Counted from the first letter of the stretch, positions 35,504-43,199 are shown. The stretch: 56,115 bases of DNA from an uncultured Eubacteriales bacterium (GCA_934444895.1 CAKSDA010000001.1:1-56115), one strand, 5' to 3'. Numbers and translations: made by a program. The notes: a model not told the origin generated them from the letters alone.

Positions 35504-36304
35504 ATGGTATCAGAATACGAAATCAAAAAGCAAATGTGCGACATAGGTAAAAGAATTTATGATCGCGGAATGGTTGCGGCAAACGACGGAAACATTTCCG
35601 TTAAAATCGGCGAAAATGAATTTCTTTGCACCCCTACCGGCGTAAGCAAAGGATTTATGACACCGGAATATATATGCAAGGTTGACGCTGAGGGAAAGGT
35701 TATTCAGGCAAATCCCGGCTTTAAACCTTCATCCGAAATTAAAATGCATATGAGGGTCTATAAAAACAGACCTGATGTTAAGTCGGTTGTCCATGCACAC
35801 CCGGTATATGCTACAGGATTTGCTATTGCCGGTATTCCGCTTACACAGCCAATCATGCCTGAGGCAGTTATCGCTCTCGGATGTGTTCCGATTGCAGAGT
35901 ACGGCACACCCTCAACAAACGAAATACCGGATCATGTTGAAAAATACCTGCAGTCTTTTGACGCAGTTTTGCTTGAAAATCACGGTGCTCTTACATATTC
36001 CGATTCGCTTCTTAACGCTTATCACAAAATGGAATCGGTTGAGTTCTACGCAAAACTTCTTTACATTTCAAAGCAACTCGGCGGACCTAAAGAATTATCA
36101 CACGACCAGGTAGAAAAGCTTTACGAAATTCGCCGCAAATTCGGACTTAAGGGTAAACATCCGGCTGATCTTTGCATTAATAATAAAAACGGAAAACCAA
36201 GCTGCTACAGCTGCGCCGGCGGTTGCTCCGGCTCTTGTGATTCTTCTACCGAAGATTTAATTTCCGAAATCACGAAAAAGGTTATGGAGCAGCTCGGTAA
36301 ATAA
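35504..36304 (+). CDS. fucA: L-fuculose/rhamnulose-1-phosphate aldolase with C-terminal encapsulation peptide
   Basis: This 266-residue class II aldolase cleaves L-fuculose-1-phosphate (or rhamnulose-1-phosphate) to dihydroxyacetone phosphate and lactaldehyde. Motifs: Ala-Asn-Asp-Gly-Asn-Ile-Ser near residue 27, Pro-Ser-Ser-Glu-Ile with the catalytic Glu, zinc ligands Val-His-Ala-His-Pro, and Glu-Asn-His-Gly-Ala. After the catalytic domain (about 1-220) comes a linker with six Cys in about 25 residues. A C-terminal amphipathic helix (Glu-Asp-Leu-Ile-Ser-Glu-Ile-Thr-Lys-Lys-Val-Met) follows, resembling the N-terminal helices of other cargo here. Its presence is the signature of the fucose/rhamnose class of glycyl-radical microcompartments. 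GGGAGG precedes the ATG. Confidence 0.9.
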   Translation: MVSEYEIKKQMCDIGKRIYDRGMVAANDGNISVKIGENEFLCTPTGVSKGFMTPEYICKVDAEGKVIQANPGFKPSSEIKMHMRVYKNRPDVKSVVHAHPVYATGFAIAGIPLTQPIMPEAVIALGCVPIAEYGTPSTNEIPDHVEKYLQSFDAVLLENHGALTYSDSLLNAYHKMESVEFYAKLLYISKQLGGPKELSHDQVEKLYEIRRKFGLKGKHPADLCINNKNGKPSCYSCAGGCSGSCDSSTEDLISEITKKVMEQLGK

Positions 36305-36478
36305 CAAAATTTTAAGTTTAGACAGGCTAAAAGTTTCTGCCACCGAATTTTTTATTTGGCAAAGCGAGAAATTCAAAACAAGGCTTTTGCCTTGCAAAAT
36401 GAACGCAAAGCCTCAGTATAAAAGGCGGCAGGCGTTACCGAGGCAGGATAAAATTCTGCCAAACTAGGAGGATGCCGG
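36305..36478. other. Intercistronic gap with small hairpins
   Basis: It holds CAAGGC-TTTT-GCCTTG (36379-36394) and an AAAGGCGGCAGGC segment (36421) resembling the left arm of the cca terminator. AGGAGG is the ribosome binding site for the next gene. Confidence 0.5.
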
Positions 36479-36952
36479 ATGACAGCGGAAGAACTGAATA
36501 GTATGGTTAAAAATGTTGTTGCAGATGTTGCCGGTGTTCAGGGAATAACCTTGCAACAGGCAAACCGCCTTTGTGAGGCGGTAATAAAAAAGGCTGTTCA
36601 AATCGGAGTAAACGCTGTTGTAGCCATTGCCAATGCGGCGGCAAATCCGGTTTGCGTTCAGTGTATGGATAATTCATACATAGCAAGTTATGATATAGCT
36701 TTTAATAAGGCATATACGGCAGTTGCGCTTAAAATGTCTACTGCAAAGCTAAATCAGATGGCTGCTCCCGGAGGATCTCTTTATGGGATTCAAAATCTCT
36801 GCGGCGGAAAAATAGTTGTTTTCGGCGGAGGTGTGCCGCTTTACAATAAAGACGGCATACTGATCGGCGGACTCGGAGTCAGCGGAGGCAGCGAATCTGA
36901 GGATACCGGGCTGGCAGAGTATGGAAGCAGTATAATATCTTCTGTTTTATAA
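36479..36952 (+). CDS. GlcG/HbpS-like (DUF336) protein of the microcompartment
   Basis: This 157-residue protein belongs to the GlcG/HbpS (PduO C-terminal domain-like) family. It shows Ile-Thr-Leu-Gln-Gln-Ala, Ala-Val-x-Ile-Ala-Asn-Ala near residue 45, Ala-Phe-Asn-Lys-Ala-Tyr-Thr-Ala-Val near 80, and a Gly-rich C-terminal half with Gly-Gly-Val-Pro-Leu and Gly-Gly-Leu-Gly-Val-Ser-Gly-Gly. Relatives bind haem or cobalamin, or have no known ligand. The first ~18 residues could form an encapsulation-type helix (Glu-Glu-Leu-Asn-Ser-Met-Val-Lys-Asn-Val-Val). Such genes recur in microcompartment loci; the role is unknown. Confidence 0.85.
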   Translation: MTAEELNSMVKNVVADVAGVQGITLQQANRLCEAVIKKAVQIGVNAVVAIANAAANPVCVQCMDNSYIASYDIAFNKAYTAVALKMSTAKLNQMAAPGGSLYGIQNLCGGKIVVFGGGVPLYNKDGILIGGLGVSGGSESEDTGLAEYGSSIISSVL

Positions 36953-37054
36953 CTTATGAGAGTTTATAATTTTCTGTAATTTTAAACTTTTGGATTGTAG
37001 GATTTAATATGGTAATTTTCGGCTTATAAAGACCGATATAAAGGTAGTGATAAT

Positions 37055-38254
37055 ATGGATATCAATTCTTCGGATATTGAAAAAATTGTAAAACAGGTTA
37101 TAGGAGAACTGAATACCGGGGCAGAACATACCACCGGCAAGGCAAACAGCATTCCCAAAACCGCAAGGGTTGCCATGCTTACCTCCCTTGAGAATTTTGA
37201 CATAAAGGAATTTCCGGTTCCGGCAATCGGAGACGACGATGTGCTTGTTAAGGTTGAGGGCTGCGGAGTTTGCGGAACAGACGCCCACGAATTCAAACGC
37301 GATCCCTTCGGACTTATGCCGGTAGCGCTGGGGCACGAGGGAACCGGCGAAATTGTTGCGATGGGCAAAAATGTTAAAAAGGACAGCGCCGGCAAGGATC
37401 TTCATGTTGGGGATAAGGTTGTCTCCTGTATGATATTTAAGGATAACCCGGATATTACAATGTTTGACCTTAATAAACAAAATGTCGGAGGAGCGGATGT
37501 TTACGGTCTGCTGCCGGACGACGATATTCATCTTAACGGTTGGTTTTCGGATTATATTCTTATTCGCGGCGGTTCAACAATATTCAATGTAAGCGATTTA
37601 AGCCTTGATCTTCGTATTCTTATTGAACCTGCAGCGGTTTTGATTCATGCAGTTGAAAGGGCAAAAACAACCGGAATTTTAAGGTTTAACAGCAGGGTTG
37701 TTGTTCAGGGCTGCGGACCGATAGGACTTCTTTGCATTGCTGTTTTAAGAACAATGGGAGTAGAAAACATTGTTGCGGTTGACGGCGAGGATAAAAGACT
37801 TGAGTTTGCAAAGCTTATGGGAGCGGAGAAATCCGTTAACTTTAAAAATTACAAGGGCATAGAAGCGCTTACCAAAGCGGTTGAGGACGCATTTGACGGT
37901 CATCCGGCAGATTTCGGCTTCCAGTGCACCGGTTCTCCCATAGCCCACGCAAATATTTATAAATTTATAAGAAACGGCGGAGGTCTTTGCGAACTCGGAT
38001 TTTTCATAAACGGCGGAGACGCAACAATAAATCCGCATTTCGATATATGTGCAAAGGAAATCACAACCGTAGGTTCATGGGTTTACACCTTAAGAGACTA
38101 TGCAACAACATTTGATTTTCTTAAAAGAGCAAAGGGTATAGGGCTTCCTATAGAAAAGCTCATTACTCACCGCTTCCCGCTTGAAAAGATAAACGACGCG
38201 TTAAAAACGAATCTTTCAATGCAGGGACTTAAAATAGCAATAGTTAACGAGTAG
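37055..38254 (+). CDS. Zinc alcohol dehydrogenase with N-terminal encapsulation peptide
   Basis: This 399-residue medium-chain dehydrogenase likely reduces propionaldehyde to 1-propanol to regenerate NAD+ inside the compartment. An N-terminal helix (Ser-Asp-Ile-Glu-Lys-Ile-Val-Lys-Gln-Val-Ile) and a linker precede the catalytic domain from about residue 30. Zinc ligands are in Gly-Val-Cys-Gly-Thr-Asp and Gly-His-Glu-Gly-Thr-Gly; the Rossmann motif is Gly-Cys-Gly-Pro-Ile-Gly-Leu. The four-cysteine structural zinc lobe is not evident; the region instead has an Asp/Asn-rich insertion. Lactaldehyde reduction to propanediol is another possible reaction. Confidence 0.88.
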   Translation: MDINSSDIEKIVKQVIGELNTGAEHTTGKANSIPKTARVAMLTSLENFDIKEFPVPAIGDDDVLVKVEGCGVCGTDAHEFKRDPFGLMPVALGHEGTGEIVAMGKNVKKDSAGKDLHVGDKVVSCMIFKDNPDITMFDLNKQNVGGADVYGLLPDDDIHLNGWFSDYILIRGGSTIFNVSDLSLDLRILIEPAAVLIHAVERAKTTGILRFNSRVVVQGCGPIGLLCIAVLRTMGVENIVAVDGEDKRLEFAKLMGAEKSVNFKNYKGIEALTKAVEDAFDGHPADFGFQCTGSPIAHANIYKFIRNGGGLCELGFFINGGDATINPHFDICAKEITTVGSWVYTLRDYATTFDFLKRAKGIGLPIEKLITHRFPLEKINDALKTNLSMQGLKIAIVNE

Positions 38255-38263
38255 GTATAAATA

Positions 38264-38578
38264 ATGAGAAAATCTGTAGGAATTATAGAAGTTTACGGCT
38301 TGGTTGCGGCTTTTGCAGCATGTGACGCCGGATGCAAAGCGGCAAATGTTACCGTAGAAAACTTTGACAAAAACAAGCCCGGAAATCCGGACGGACTTAA
38401 AGTCCCGCTTATAGTTGCGGTAAAGTTCAGAGGAAGCGTTTCGGATGTTGAGGCGGCGGTTGAAGCGGCCGAAGAAGCGGCTAACCGCATTTCCGGGGTG
38501 ATTTGCAAACACATAATTGCAAATGTTGAAGAAGATACTGAAAAAATGTTGAAATTGAATGCTTTTGATAAAAACTAA
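38264..38578 (+). CDS. BMC-H shell protein with long loop
   Basis: This 104-residue single-BMC-domain protein opens Ser-Val-Gly-Ile-Ile-Glu-Val-Tyr-Gly-Leu-Val-Ala-Ala. Compared with the PduA-like proteins downstream it has an enlarged, Lys/Asn/Pro/Gly-rich loop (about residues 34-47) and an acidic C-terminus. It should form hexamers in the shell facet. It starts nine bases after the alcohol dehydrogenase stop, and the next shell gene begins 17 bases later. Confidence 0.92.
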   Translation: MRKSVGIIEVYGLVAAFAACDAGCKAANVTVENFDKNKPGNPDGLKVPLIVAVKFRGSVSDVEAAVEAAEEAANRISGVICKHIIANVEEDTEKMLKLNAFDKN

Positions 38579-38595
38579 AAACGGAGGAAAATAAA

Positions 38596-38871
38596 ATGGC
38601 ACTTGAAGCACTTGGAATGGTAGAAACCAGAGGTTTGGTAGCAGCTATTGAAGCGGCAGACGCAATGGTAAAAGCAGCAGAAGTCACCCTAATCGGCACC
38701 GAAAAAATCGGTTCAGGACTTGTATCTGTTATGGTAAGAGGAGATGTAGGCGCGGTTAAAGCTGCAACCGAATCAGGCTCCGCAGCAGCGTCAAAGCTCG
38801 GCGAGCTTGTAGCAGTTCATGTAATTCCCAGACCCCACAGCGATGTTGAAAAGATTTTACCTAAGCTTTAA
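38596..38871 (+). CDS. BMC-H shell protein, PduA/PduJ-like, copy 1
   Basis: This 91-residue major shell hexamer protein contains Ala-Leu-Gly-Met-Val-Glu-Thr-Arg-Gly-Leu, the pore loop Lys-Ile-Gly-Ser-Gly-Leu, and the C-terminal Val-Ile-Pro-Arg-Pro-His. It is nearly identical to the gene at 39789 and to the core of the gene at 39283. GGAGG-AAAATAAA-ATG is shared by all three. Together these are probably the bulk of the shell. Confidence 0.95.
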   Translation: MALEALGMVETRGLVAAIEAADAMVKAAEVTLIGTEKIGSGLVSVMVRGDVGAVKAATESGSAAASKLGELVAVHVIPRPHSDVEKILPKL

Positions 38872-38894
38872 AGAATTCAAAGGGGAAAAAGTTA

Positions 38895-39227
38895 ATGAGG
38901 TCTTTGGGACTTATAGAGGTGCAAAGTGTTACAGCTGCGGTTGATTGCCTTGATACTATGTGCAAGGCGGCAGATGTAAACTTTGTAACATGGGAGAGAA
39001 AATTAGGCGGCAGACTTGTTACCGTAATTGTCGAAGGTCAGGTTTCGGCGGTTACGGCCGCAGTTAATGCAGCCGTCAGTTCCAGCATTATTAAGGTAGC
39101 AGCAAGTGCGGTAATTGCAAATCCGCACAGCGAAACCGTCAGAATGGCCGAACTGAGCGCCTCCAGAATTAATAAAGTTAATAAAGGCGCTTTAAAAAGC
39201 AACGATGATGAATTCGGAGATACTTAA
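38895..39227 (+). CDS. BMC-H shell protein with C-terminal extension
   Basis: This 110-residue BMC-domain protein starts Ser-Leu-Gly-Leu-Ile-Glu-Val-Gln-Ser-Val-Thr-Ala-Ala and is divergent from its neighbours. The pore region reads Lys-Leu-Gly-Gly-Arg-Leu. After the domain (to about residue 85) is a ~20-residue charged tail ending in acidic residues. AAAGGGG precedes the ATG. It is a hexamer former, probably a minor tile. Confidence 0.9.
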   Translation: MRSLGLIEVQSVTAAVDCLDTMCKAADVNFVTWERKLGGRLVTVIVEGQVSAVTAAVNAAVSSSIIKVAASAVIANPHSETVRMAELSASRINKVNKGALKSNDDEFGDT

Positions 39228-39282
39228 AATCGGTCGGGCTATTGCCTAAATGAATTTTCAACTTTTGAAAGGCGGATAAAAT

Positions 39283-39657
39283 ATGGCAGAGTCAAAAAGC
39301 AAAAAAACCGATAAAACGGCGGCAACAAAAGCAACCGTTGTAAAAGAAACAAAAAAGGTTATTAAGGAGGAAAATAAAATGGCACTTGAAGCACTCGGAA
39401 TGGTAGAAACCAGAGGTTTGGTAGCAGCAATCGAAGCAGCAGATGCAATGGTAAAGGCAGCAAATGTTACTCTTATCGGTACCGAAAAAATCGGTTCCGG
39501 TCTTGTAACCGTTATGGTAAGAGGCGATGTAGGAGCGGTTAAATCAGCAACCGAATCCGGTTCCGCAGCAGCATCAAAGCTTGGCGAGCTTGTGGCAGTT
39601 CATGTAATCCCCAGGCCCCACAGCGATGTTGAAAAGATTTTGCCTTCACTTAAATAA
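39283..39657 (+). CDS. BMC-H shell protein, copy 2, with Lys-rich N-terminal extension and internal start
   Basis: The full frame is 124 residues: a 32-residue Lys/Thr/Ala/Glu-rich extension, then a PduA/PduJ-like domain almost identical to copies 1 and 3. AAAGGCGG lies before the first ATG (39283). A second, stronger site (AAGGAGG, identical to those of the sister genes) lies inside the extension, eight bases before the Met at 39379, so a 92-residue standard form should also be made. The DNA encoding the end of the extension (Lys-Glu-Glu-Asn-Lys) is the ribosome binding region of the short form read through in frame. Both products would fit the same hexamer. Confidence 0.85.
   Translation: MAESKSKKTDKTAATKATVVKETKKVIKEENKMALEALGMVETRGLVAAIEAADAMVKAANVTLIGTEKIGSGLVTVMVRGDVGAVKSATESGSAAASKLGELVAVHVIPRPHSDVEKILPSLK
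39379..39381 (+). promoter_or_regulatory. Internal start codon of BMC-H copy 2
   Basis: This ATG is preceded by AAGGAGGAAAATAAA, the same leader as the start codons at 38596 and 39789. It is the expected start of the standard-length product. Confidence 0.75.
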
Positions 39658-39710
39658 TAAAAAGCAGTAATAAAAAGTAGGACAATTATGTTTTAAAACT
39701 CAGCTAGTTT

Positions 39711-39756
39711 CCGTTAGGCAATCGGCAATAAAATAAAACTGTTTGCCTTAAAACGG
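39711..39756 (+). promoter_or_regulatory. Intercistronic hairpin between BMC-H copies 2 and 3
   Basis: CCGTTAGGCAA (39711-39721) pairs with TTGCCT-TAA-AACGG (39743-39756) with a small bulge. No T-tract follows, so an RNA-processing or attenuation role is more likely than full termination. Confidence 0.45.
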
Positions 39757-39788
39757 TTATCTATAATTCTTAACAGGAGGAAAATAAA

Positions 39789-40067
39789 ATGGCACTTGAA
39801 GCACTTGGAATGGTAGAGACCAGAGGCTTGGTAGCAGCTATTGAAGCGGCAGATGCAATGGTAAAGGCAGCAAATGTTGTTCTCATCGGCACCGAAAAAA
39901 TCGGTTCAGGACTTGTATCTGTTATGGTAAGAGGCGATGTGGGAGCAGTTAAGGCTGCAACCGAATCCGGTTCTGCAGCAGCGTCAAAGCTTGGCGAGCT
40001 TGTAGCTGTACATGTAATTCCCAGACCCCATGCAGATGTTGAGAAGATTTTACCTTCGCTTAAATAG
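39789..40067 (+). CDS. BMC-H shell protein, PduA/PduJ-like, copy 3
   Basis: This 92-residue hexamer protein differs from copies 1 and 2 at only a few positions (for example Val-Val-Leu for Val-Thr-Leu near residue 31, and Ala for Ser in Pro-His-Ser-Asp). Its leader is AGGAGG-AAAATAAA. A hairpin follows before the pentamer gene. Confidence 0.95.
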   Translation: MALEALGMVETRGLVAAIEAADAMVKAANVVLIGTEKIGSGLVSVMVRGDVGAVKAATESGSAAASKLGELVAVHVIPRPHADVEKILPSLK

Positions 40068-40095
40068 TATTTAAATCTGTCGCAGATTATTTTTA

Positions 40096-40125
40096 AGGCT
40101 CCGCCCTGGCATAAAAGCGGAGCCT
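40096..40125 (+). promoter_or_regulatory. Intercistronic hairpin before the pentamer gene
   Basis: AGGCTCCGC and GCGGAGCCT are perfect 9-bp arms around a 12-base loop. It separates abundant hexamer genes from the low-copy vertex protein gene and lacks a T-tract. Confidence 0.6.
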
Positions 40126-40133
40126 GATAACCT

Positions 40134-40427
40134 GTGAAAATACAGGGGGATATGAAGTTGATCGTTGGAAAAGTAGTAGGCAGTGTAGTTGCCACACGGA
40201 AAAATGAAGGTTTAACAGGAAATAAATTTATGATTGTTGAGCCAATTAAAAATATGTCTTGTAACGGCCGCGTTGTAGCGGTTGATAATGTCGGCGCAGG
40301 CATAGGGGAAATAGTAATGGTTGCCCTGGGGAGCGCAGCAAGAATAGGCTGCGGAATGGAAGGCGCGCCGGTGGACGCAGCAATAGTAGGAATTGTTGAT
40401 AATTCCATAGGTCTTATGGAAGATTAA
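40134..40427 (+). CDS. eutN: BMC-P vertex pentamer (EutN/CcmL/PduN family)
   Basis: This protein of 91-97 residues caps the twelve vertices of the shell. The EutN pattern is clear: Leu-Ile-Val-Gly-Lys-Val-Val-Gly-Ser-Val-Val-Ala-Thr-Arg-Lys, then Gly-x-Asn-Lys-Phe-Met-Ile-Val-Glu-Pro, Val-Asp-Asn-Val-Gly-Ala-Gly, and Val-Ala-Leu-Gly-Ser-Ala-Ala-Arg. Either the GTG at 40134 or the ATG at 40152 may be the start. The ATG matches the family N-terminus, but AGGGGG is only two bases before it; the GTG has a weak GGAG 11 bases upstream. PduS starts three bases after the stop. Confidence 0.93.
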   Translation: MKIQGDMKLIVGKVVGSVVATRKNEGLTGNKFMIVEPIKNMSCNGRVVAVDNVGAGIGEIVMVALGSAARIGCGMEGAPVDAAIVGIVDNSIGLMED

Positions 40428-40430
40428 AGT

Positions 40431-41759
40431 ATGAATATAGAAGAATTACAGGAAATTTTTAAAGCAGGCGGAATTGTCGGCGCAGGCGGTGCCGGATTCC
40501 CCAGTTATGCAAAATTAAATGAAAAAGCAGATACAATAATTCTTAACTGCGCCGAGTGTGAACCTCTTTTGAATTTACACCGCCGGGTTTTGGAAAAGTA
40601 TGCAGAGGAAATTCTTACTGCACTTGCCGAAGTCGCCGAATCGGTGCAGGCAAACAGAATTATTATTGCAATAAAGCCCTCATATCGCGACGCGGTTGAG
40701 GCAGTAAAATCATGTATTAAAAATTTTAATAAGTGCGAAATCGGCTTCTTGCCTGAGGCGTATCCCGCAGGTGATGAGGTTGTTGCTATATATGAAACCA
40801 CGGGCAGAGTTGTAAAACCGGGGCAAATTCCGATATCGGTAGGGGTTATTGTTTTTAATGTAGAAACAATGCTTAACGCCTATAATGCAATAACAAGCGG
40901 CAAACCGGTTACGAGTAAGTACATATCGGTAATGGGAGAAGTAAAAAATCCGGTTACTTTGAAAGCCCCTATCGGTATAACCTATAACGAACTTATAGAA
41001 AAGGCCGGCGGTGTTACAACAAAGGATTATGTTTTAATAGCAGGCGGACCTATGATGGGAAAAATGGTAAGCGGGCACGATGTTGTTACAAAAACATCAA
41101 ATGCAATAATCGTTTTGCCGTCAGATCATCATGTTGTTCAAAAGCATAAGTCAAATCCGTCTGTGTTGCTTAAAAGAGGAATGTCTGCGTGTTGCCAGTG
41201 CCATATGTGCACCGATATGTGCCCCAGACATCTTTTGGGACATCCTATAGATCCGGCTAAATTTATGCGTTCACTTACAAGCGGTTCAACATCCAATATT
41301 ACACCTTATGTTAACGCACTTTTTTGTTCCGGATGCGGACTGTGTGAGATGTATTCGTGTTTTCAGGGTCTCAGCCCCCGCAAACTGATCGGCGTGGTAA
41401 AAGGAAAACTGAGACAGGCCGGAGTTACCGCCCCTAAAATTGACAGCGTTTCGGTACCTGATGAAAGAAGCGGCAGATATGTGTTAAAATCAAGGCTTAC
41501 AGCCAGGCTGGGACTTTCAAAATACGATGTTACAGCCGCTTTAAACGATAAGGAAGTATCATCCGAAAAGGTTAAGGTTATGTTGAATCAGCATATCGGA
41601 GTTCCGGCAATTCCCACAGTCAAAAAGGGCGATAAAATAAAAAAAGGCAGCATGATTGCTTCGGCACCGGCAGAAAAGCTGGGGGTTGCAATTCATGCTT
41701 CTATAAGCGGATTGGTTACCGCCGTAAATCAAGACAGTATTGTTATTTCAAAGCAATAG
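40431..41759 (+). CDS. pduS: PduS-like iron-sulfur/flavin oxidoreductase (RnfC-related)
   Basis: This 442-residue protein is related to RnfC and PduS. An N-terminal Gly-Gly-Ile-Val-Gly-Ala-Gly-Gly-Ala-Gly-Phe-Pro nucleotide/flavin motif (about residues 12-24) is followed by an SLBB region. Two 4Fe-4S motifs come next: Cys254, 257, 260, 264-Pro and Cys299, 302, 305, 310. The C-terminus is a lipoyl/biotinyl-like domain (Gly-Asp-Lys-Ile-Lys-Lys-Gly). PduS is known as a cobalamin reductase of B12-type Pdu compartments. As this operon's dehydratase is B12-free, it more likely passes electrons across the shell or recycles cofactors here, presumably with the PduT-like gene that follows it by 27 bases. 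Confidence 0.92.
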   Translation: MNIEELQEIFKAGGIVGAGGAGFPSYAKLNEKADTIILNCAECEPLLNLHRRVLEKYAEEILTALAEVAESVQANRIIIAIKPSYRDAVEAVKSCIKNFNKCEIGFLPEAYPAGDEVVAIYETTGRVVKPGQIPISVGVIVFNVETMLNAYNAITSGKPVTSKYISVMGEVKNPVTLKAPIGITYNELIEKAGGVTTKDYVLIAGGPMMGKMVSGHDVVTKTSNAIIVLPSDHHVVQKHKSNPSVLLKRGMSACCQCHMCTDMCPRHLLGHPIDPAKFMRSLTSGSTSNITPYVNALFCSGCGLCEMYSCFQGLSPRKLIGVVKGKLRQAGVTAPKIDSVSVPDERSGRYVLKSRLTARLGLSKYDVTAALNDKEVSSEKVKVMLNQHIGVPAIPTVKKGDKIKKGSMIASAPAEKLGVAIHASISGLVTAVNQDSIVISKQ

Positions 41760-41786
41760 ATGCGGCAGGTTCAAGGAGGATAAAAA

Positions 41787-42335
41787 ATGGGCAAGGCAAT
41801 AGGTATGGTTGAGTTTTCTACGGTTTCCGCAGGAATAAAGGCGGCCGACACCATGGTTAAAACGGCCGAAACGGAAATCATAGAAAGCGCTACGGTTTGC
41901 CCCGGTAAATATATTGTTATAATAAGCGGGGAAATAAGCGCAGTTAAGGCTTCGGTTGAGGCTGCAAAAGCCCTAGACGAGCAAAAGGTAATAGACAGCT
42001 TTTTGCTTGGGAATCCGCATGATTCCATAATTCCGGCAATGTACGGCGCTTCGGCACCTACAGCCGCAGAGGCTTTGGGAGTTTTGGAAACTTTTTCTGC
42101 TGCTACTGCTATTGTGGCTGCAGACGCGGCCGCAAAGACCGCCCTTGTAGACCTTATAGAGCTAAGGCTTGCAAGGGGAATGTGCGGAAAATCCTATTTG
42201 CTCATAACGGGTTCGGTTTCCGCCGTTACGGCGGCAATTGAAAAGGCAAAGGGCGAATCTGAAAGCAGAGGCATGTTCCTTGACAGTTCTGTTATTCCGA
42301 GACCTGATGAAAAGTTGTGGCAGAGTATTCTTTAG
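41787..42335 (+). CDS. pduT: BMC-T shell protein, PduT-like (4Fe-4S pore)
   Basis: This 182-residue tandem-BMC protein forms pseudo-hexameric trimers. The first domain (about 1-90) contains Thr-Val-Cys-Pro-Gly-Lys near residue 37. That corresponds to the PduT cysteine that, one per subunit, holds a 4Fe-4S cluster in the central pore. The second domain (about 94-180) starts Ala-Leu-Gly-Val-Leu-Glu-Thr-Phe-Ser. The AAGGAGG site and position just after PduS fit the known PduS-PduT pairing, where electrons are thought to pass through the pore. Confidence 0.93.
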   Translation: MGKAIGMVEFSTVSAGIKAADTMVKTAETEIIESATVCPGKYIVIISGEISAVKASVEAAKALDEQKVIDSFLLGNPHDSIIPAMYGASAPTAAEALGVLETFSAATAIVAADAAAKTALVDLIELRLARGMCGKSYLLITGSVSAVTAAIEKAKGESESRGMFLDSSVIPRPDEKLWQSIL

Positions 42336-42437
42336 GCAACAGGGCTGACCATAACAGCAGATTTCTACAGAAGATTTACGCAGCAGATTTTAGGCGTTTG
42401 CACAGTTTTAAATAACTTCATAAAAAGGAGACTTATA

Positions 42438-43199
42438 ATGCTTGCAATAGAAAGACAAAATGCCATTCTTGCAAAGCTTTCTCTGGAGGGCAAGGTCCTG
42501 GTAAGCGACCTGAGCCGCGAGTTCGGCGTTACCGAGGAAACTATCCGCAGAGATCTTGAAAAACTTGATAATGACGGTCTTGCAAAAAAAATATACGGCG
42601 GGGCAGTAAAAAATGACAGTTTTAATATAGATTTGCCTTTTCATGTGCGTCGCCAGTCAAATGTTCAAAGTAAAAAATACATAGCTTCGGTAATCGGAAA
42701 TATGATTGAAGACGGCGACTATATTATGCTTGATTCAAGCACAACCGCACTTTATGTTGTTAAAAGCATAATGCAAAAGAAAAAAATAACCCTTATCACA
42801 AATTCCATTGAAATTCTTTTTGAACTTTGTAACAAGCCGGACTGGACGGTTATTTCCACCGGAGGGGTACTTAAAGAAGGCGGCCTTTCCCTTGTGGGGT
42901 ATCAGGCTGAAAGAATGGTTGCGGGATTTCATGTTGATCTTGCAGTATGCTCCTGCAAGGGACTTGATATAAATATGGGAATTACCGATTCAAACGAAAG
43001 GGACTGCGAAATAAAAAAAGCGTTTTTTGCTTCAGCTAAAACCAAGGTTCTGGCGGTCGATTCAACAAAGTTTGATAAGGCTTCGTTTGTTCGCGTTTGC
43101 GGAATCGGCGATGTTGACAAAATAGTTACCGATGTGTATCCCGGCAAAAAGTGGGAAGATGAAATAAGAGATAACGGAACAGATTTGGTGTATGATTAG
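42438..43199 (+). CDS. DeoR-family transcriptional regulator
   Basis: This 253-residue regulator has an N-terminal winged helix (Ile-Leu-Ala-Lys-Leu, Val-Ser-Asp-Leu-Ser-Arg-Glu-Phe-Gly-Val-Thr-Glu-Glu-Thr-Ile-Arg-Arg-Asp-Leu; about residues 9-45). A sugar-phosphate-sensing DeoR C-terminal domain follows (Asp-Ser-Ser-Thr-Thr near residue 100, Lys-Gly-Leu-Asp, and Asp-Ser-Thr-Lys-Phe). It sits inside the operon and is the likely local regulator, perhaps sensing fuculose- or rhamnulose-1-phosphate or dihydroxyacetone phosphate (inference). AAAAGGAG precedes the ATG. Confidence 0.93.
   Translation: MLAIERQNAILAKLSLEGKVLVSDLSREFGVTEETIRRDLEKLDNDGLAKKIYGGAVKNDSFNIDLPFHVRRQSNVQSKKYIASVIGNMIEDGDYIMLDSSTTALYVVKSIMQKKKITLITNSIEILFELCNKPDWTVISTGGVLKEGGLSLVGYQAERMVAGFHVDLAVCSCKGLDINMGITDSNERDCEIKKAFFASAKTKVLAVDSTKFDKASFVRVCGIGDVDKIVTDVYPGKKWEDEIRDNGTDLVYD

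Noticed and set aside
39770..40408. 212-codon minus-strand open frame
   Set aside because: It is antisense to BMC-H copy 3 and the BMC-P gene and is a by-product of their Ala-rich codons.
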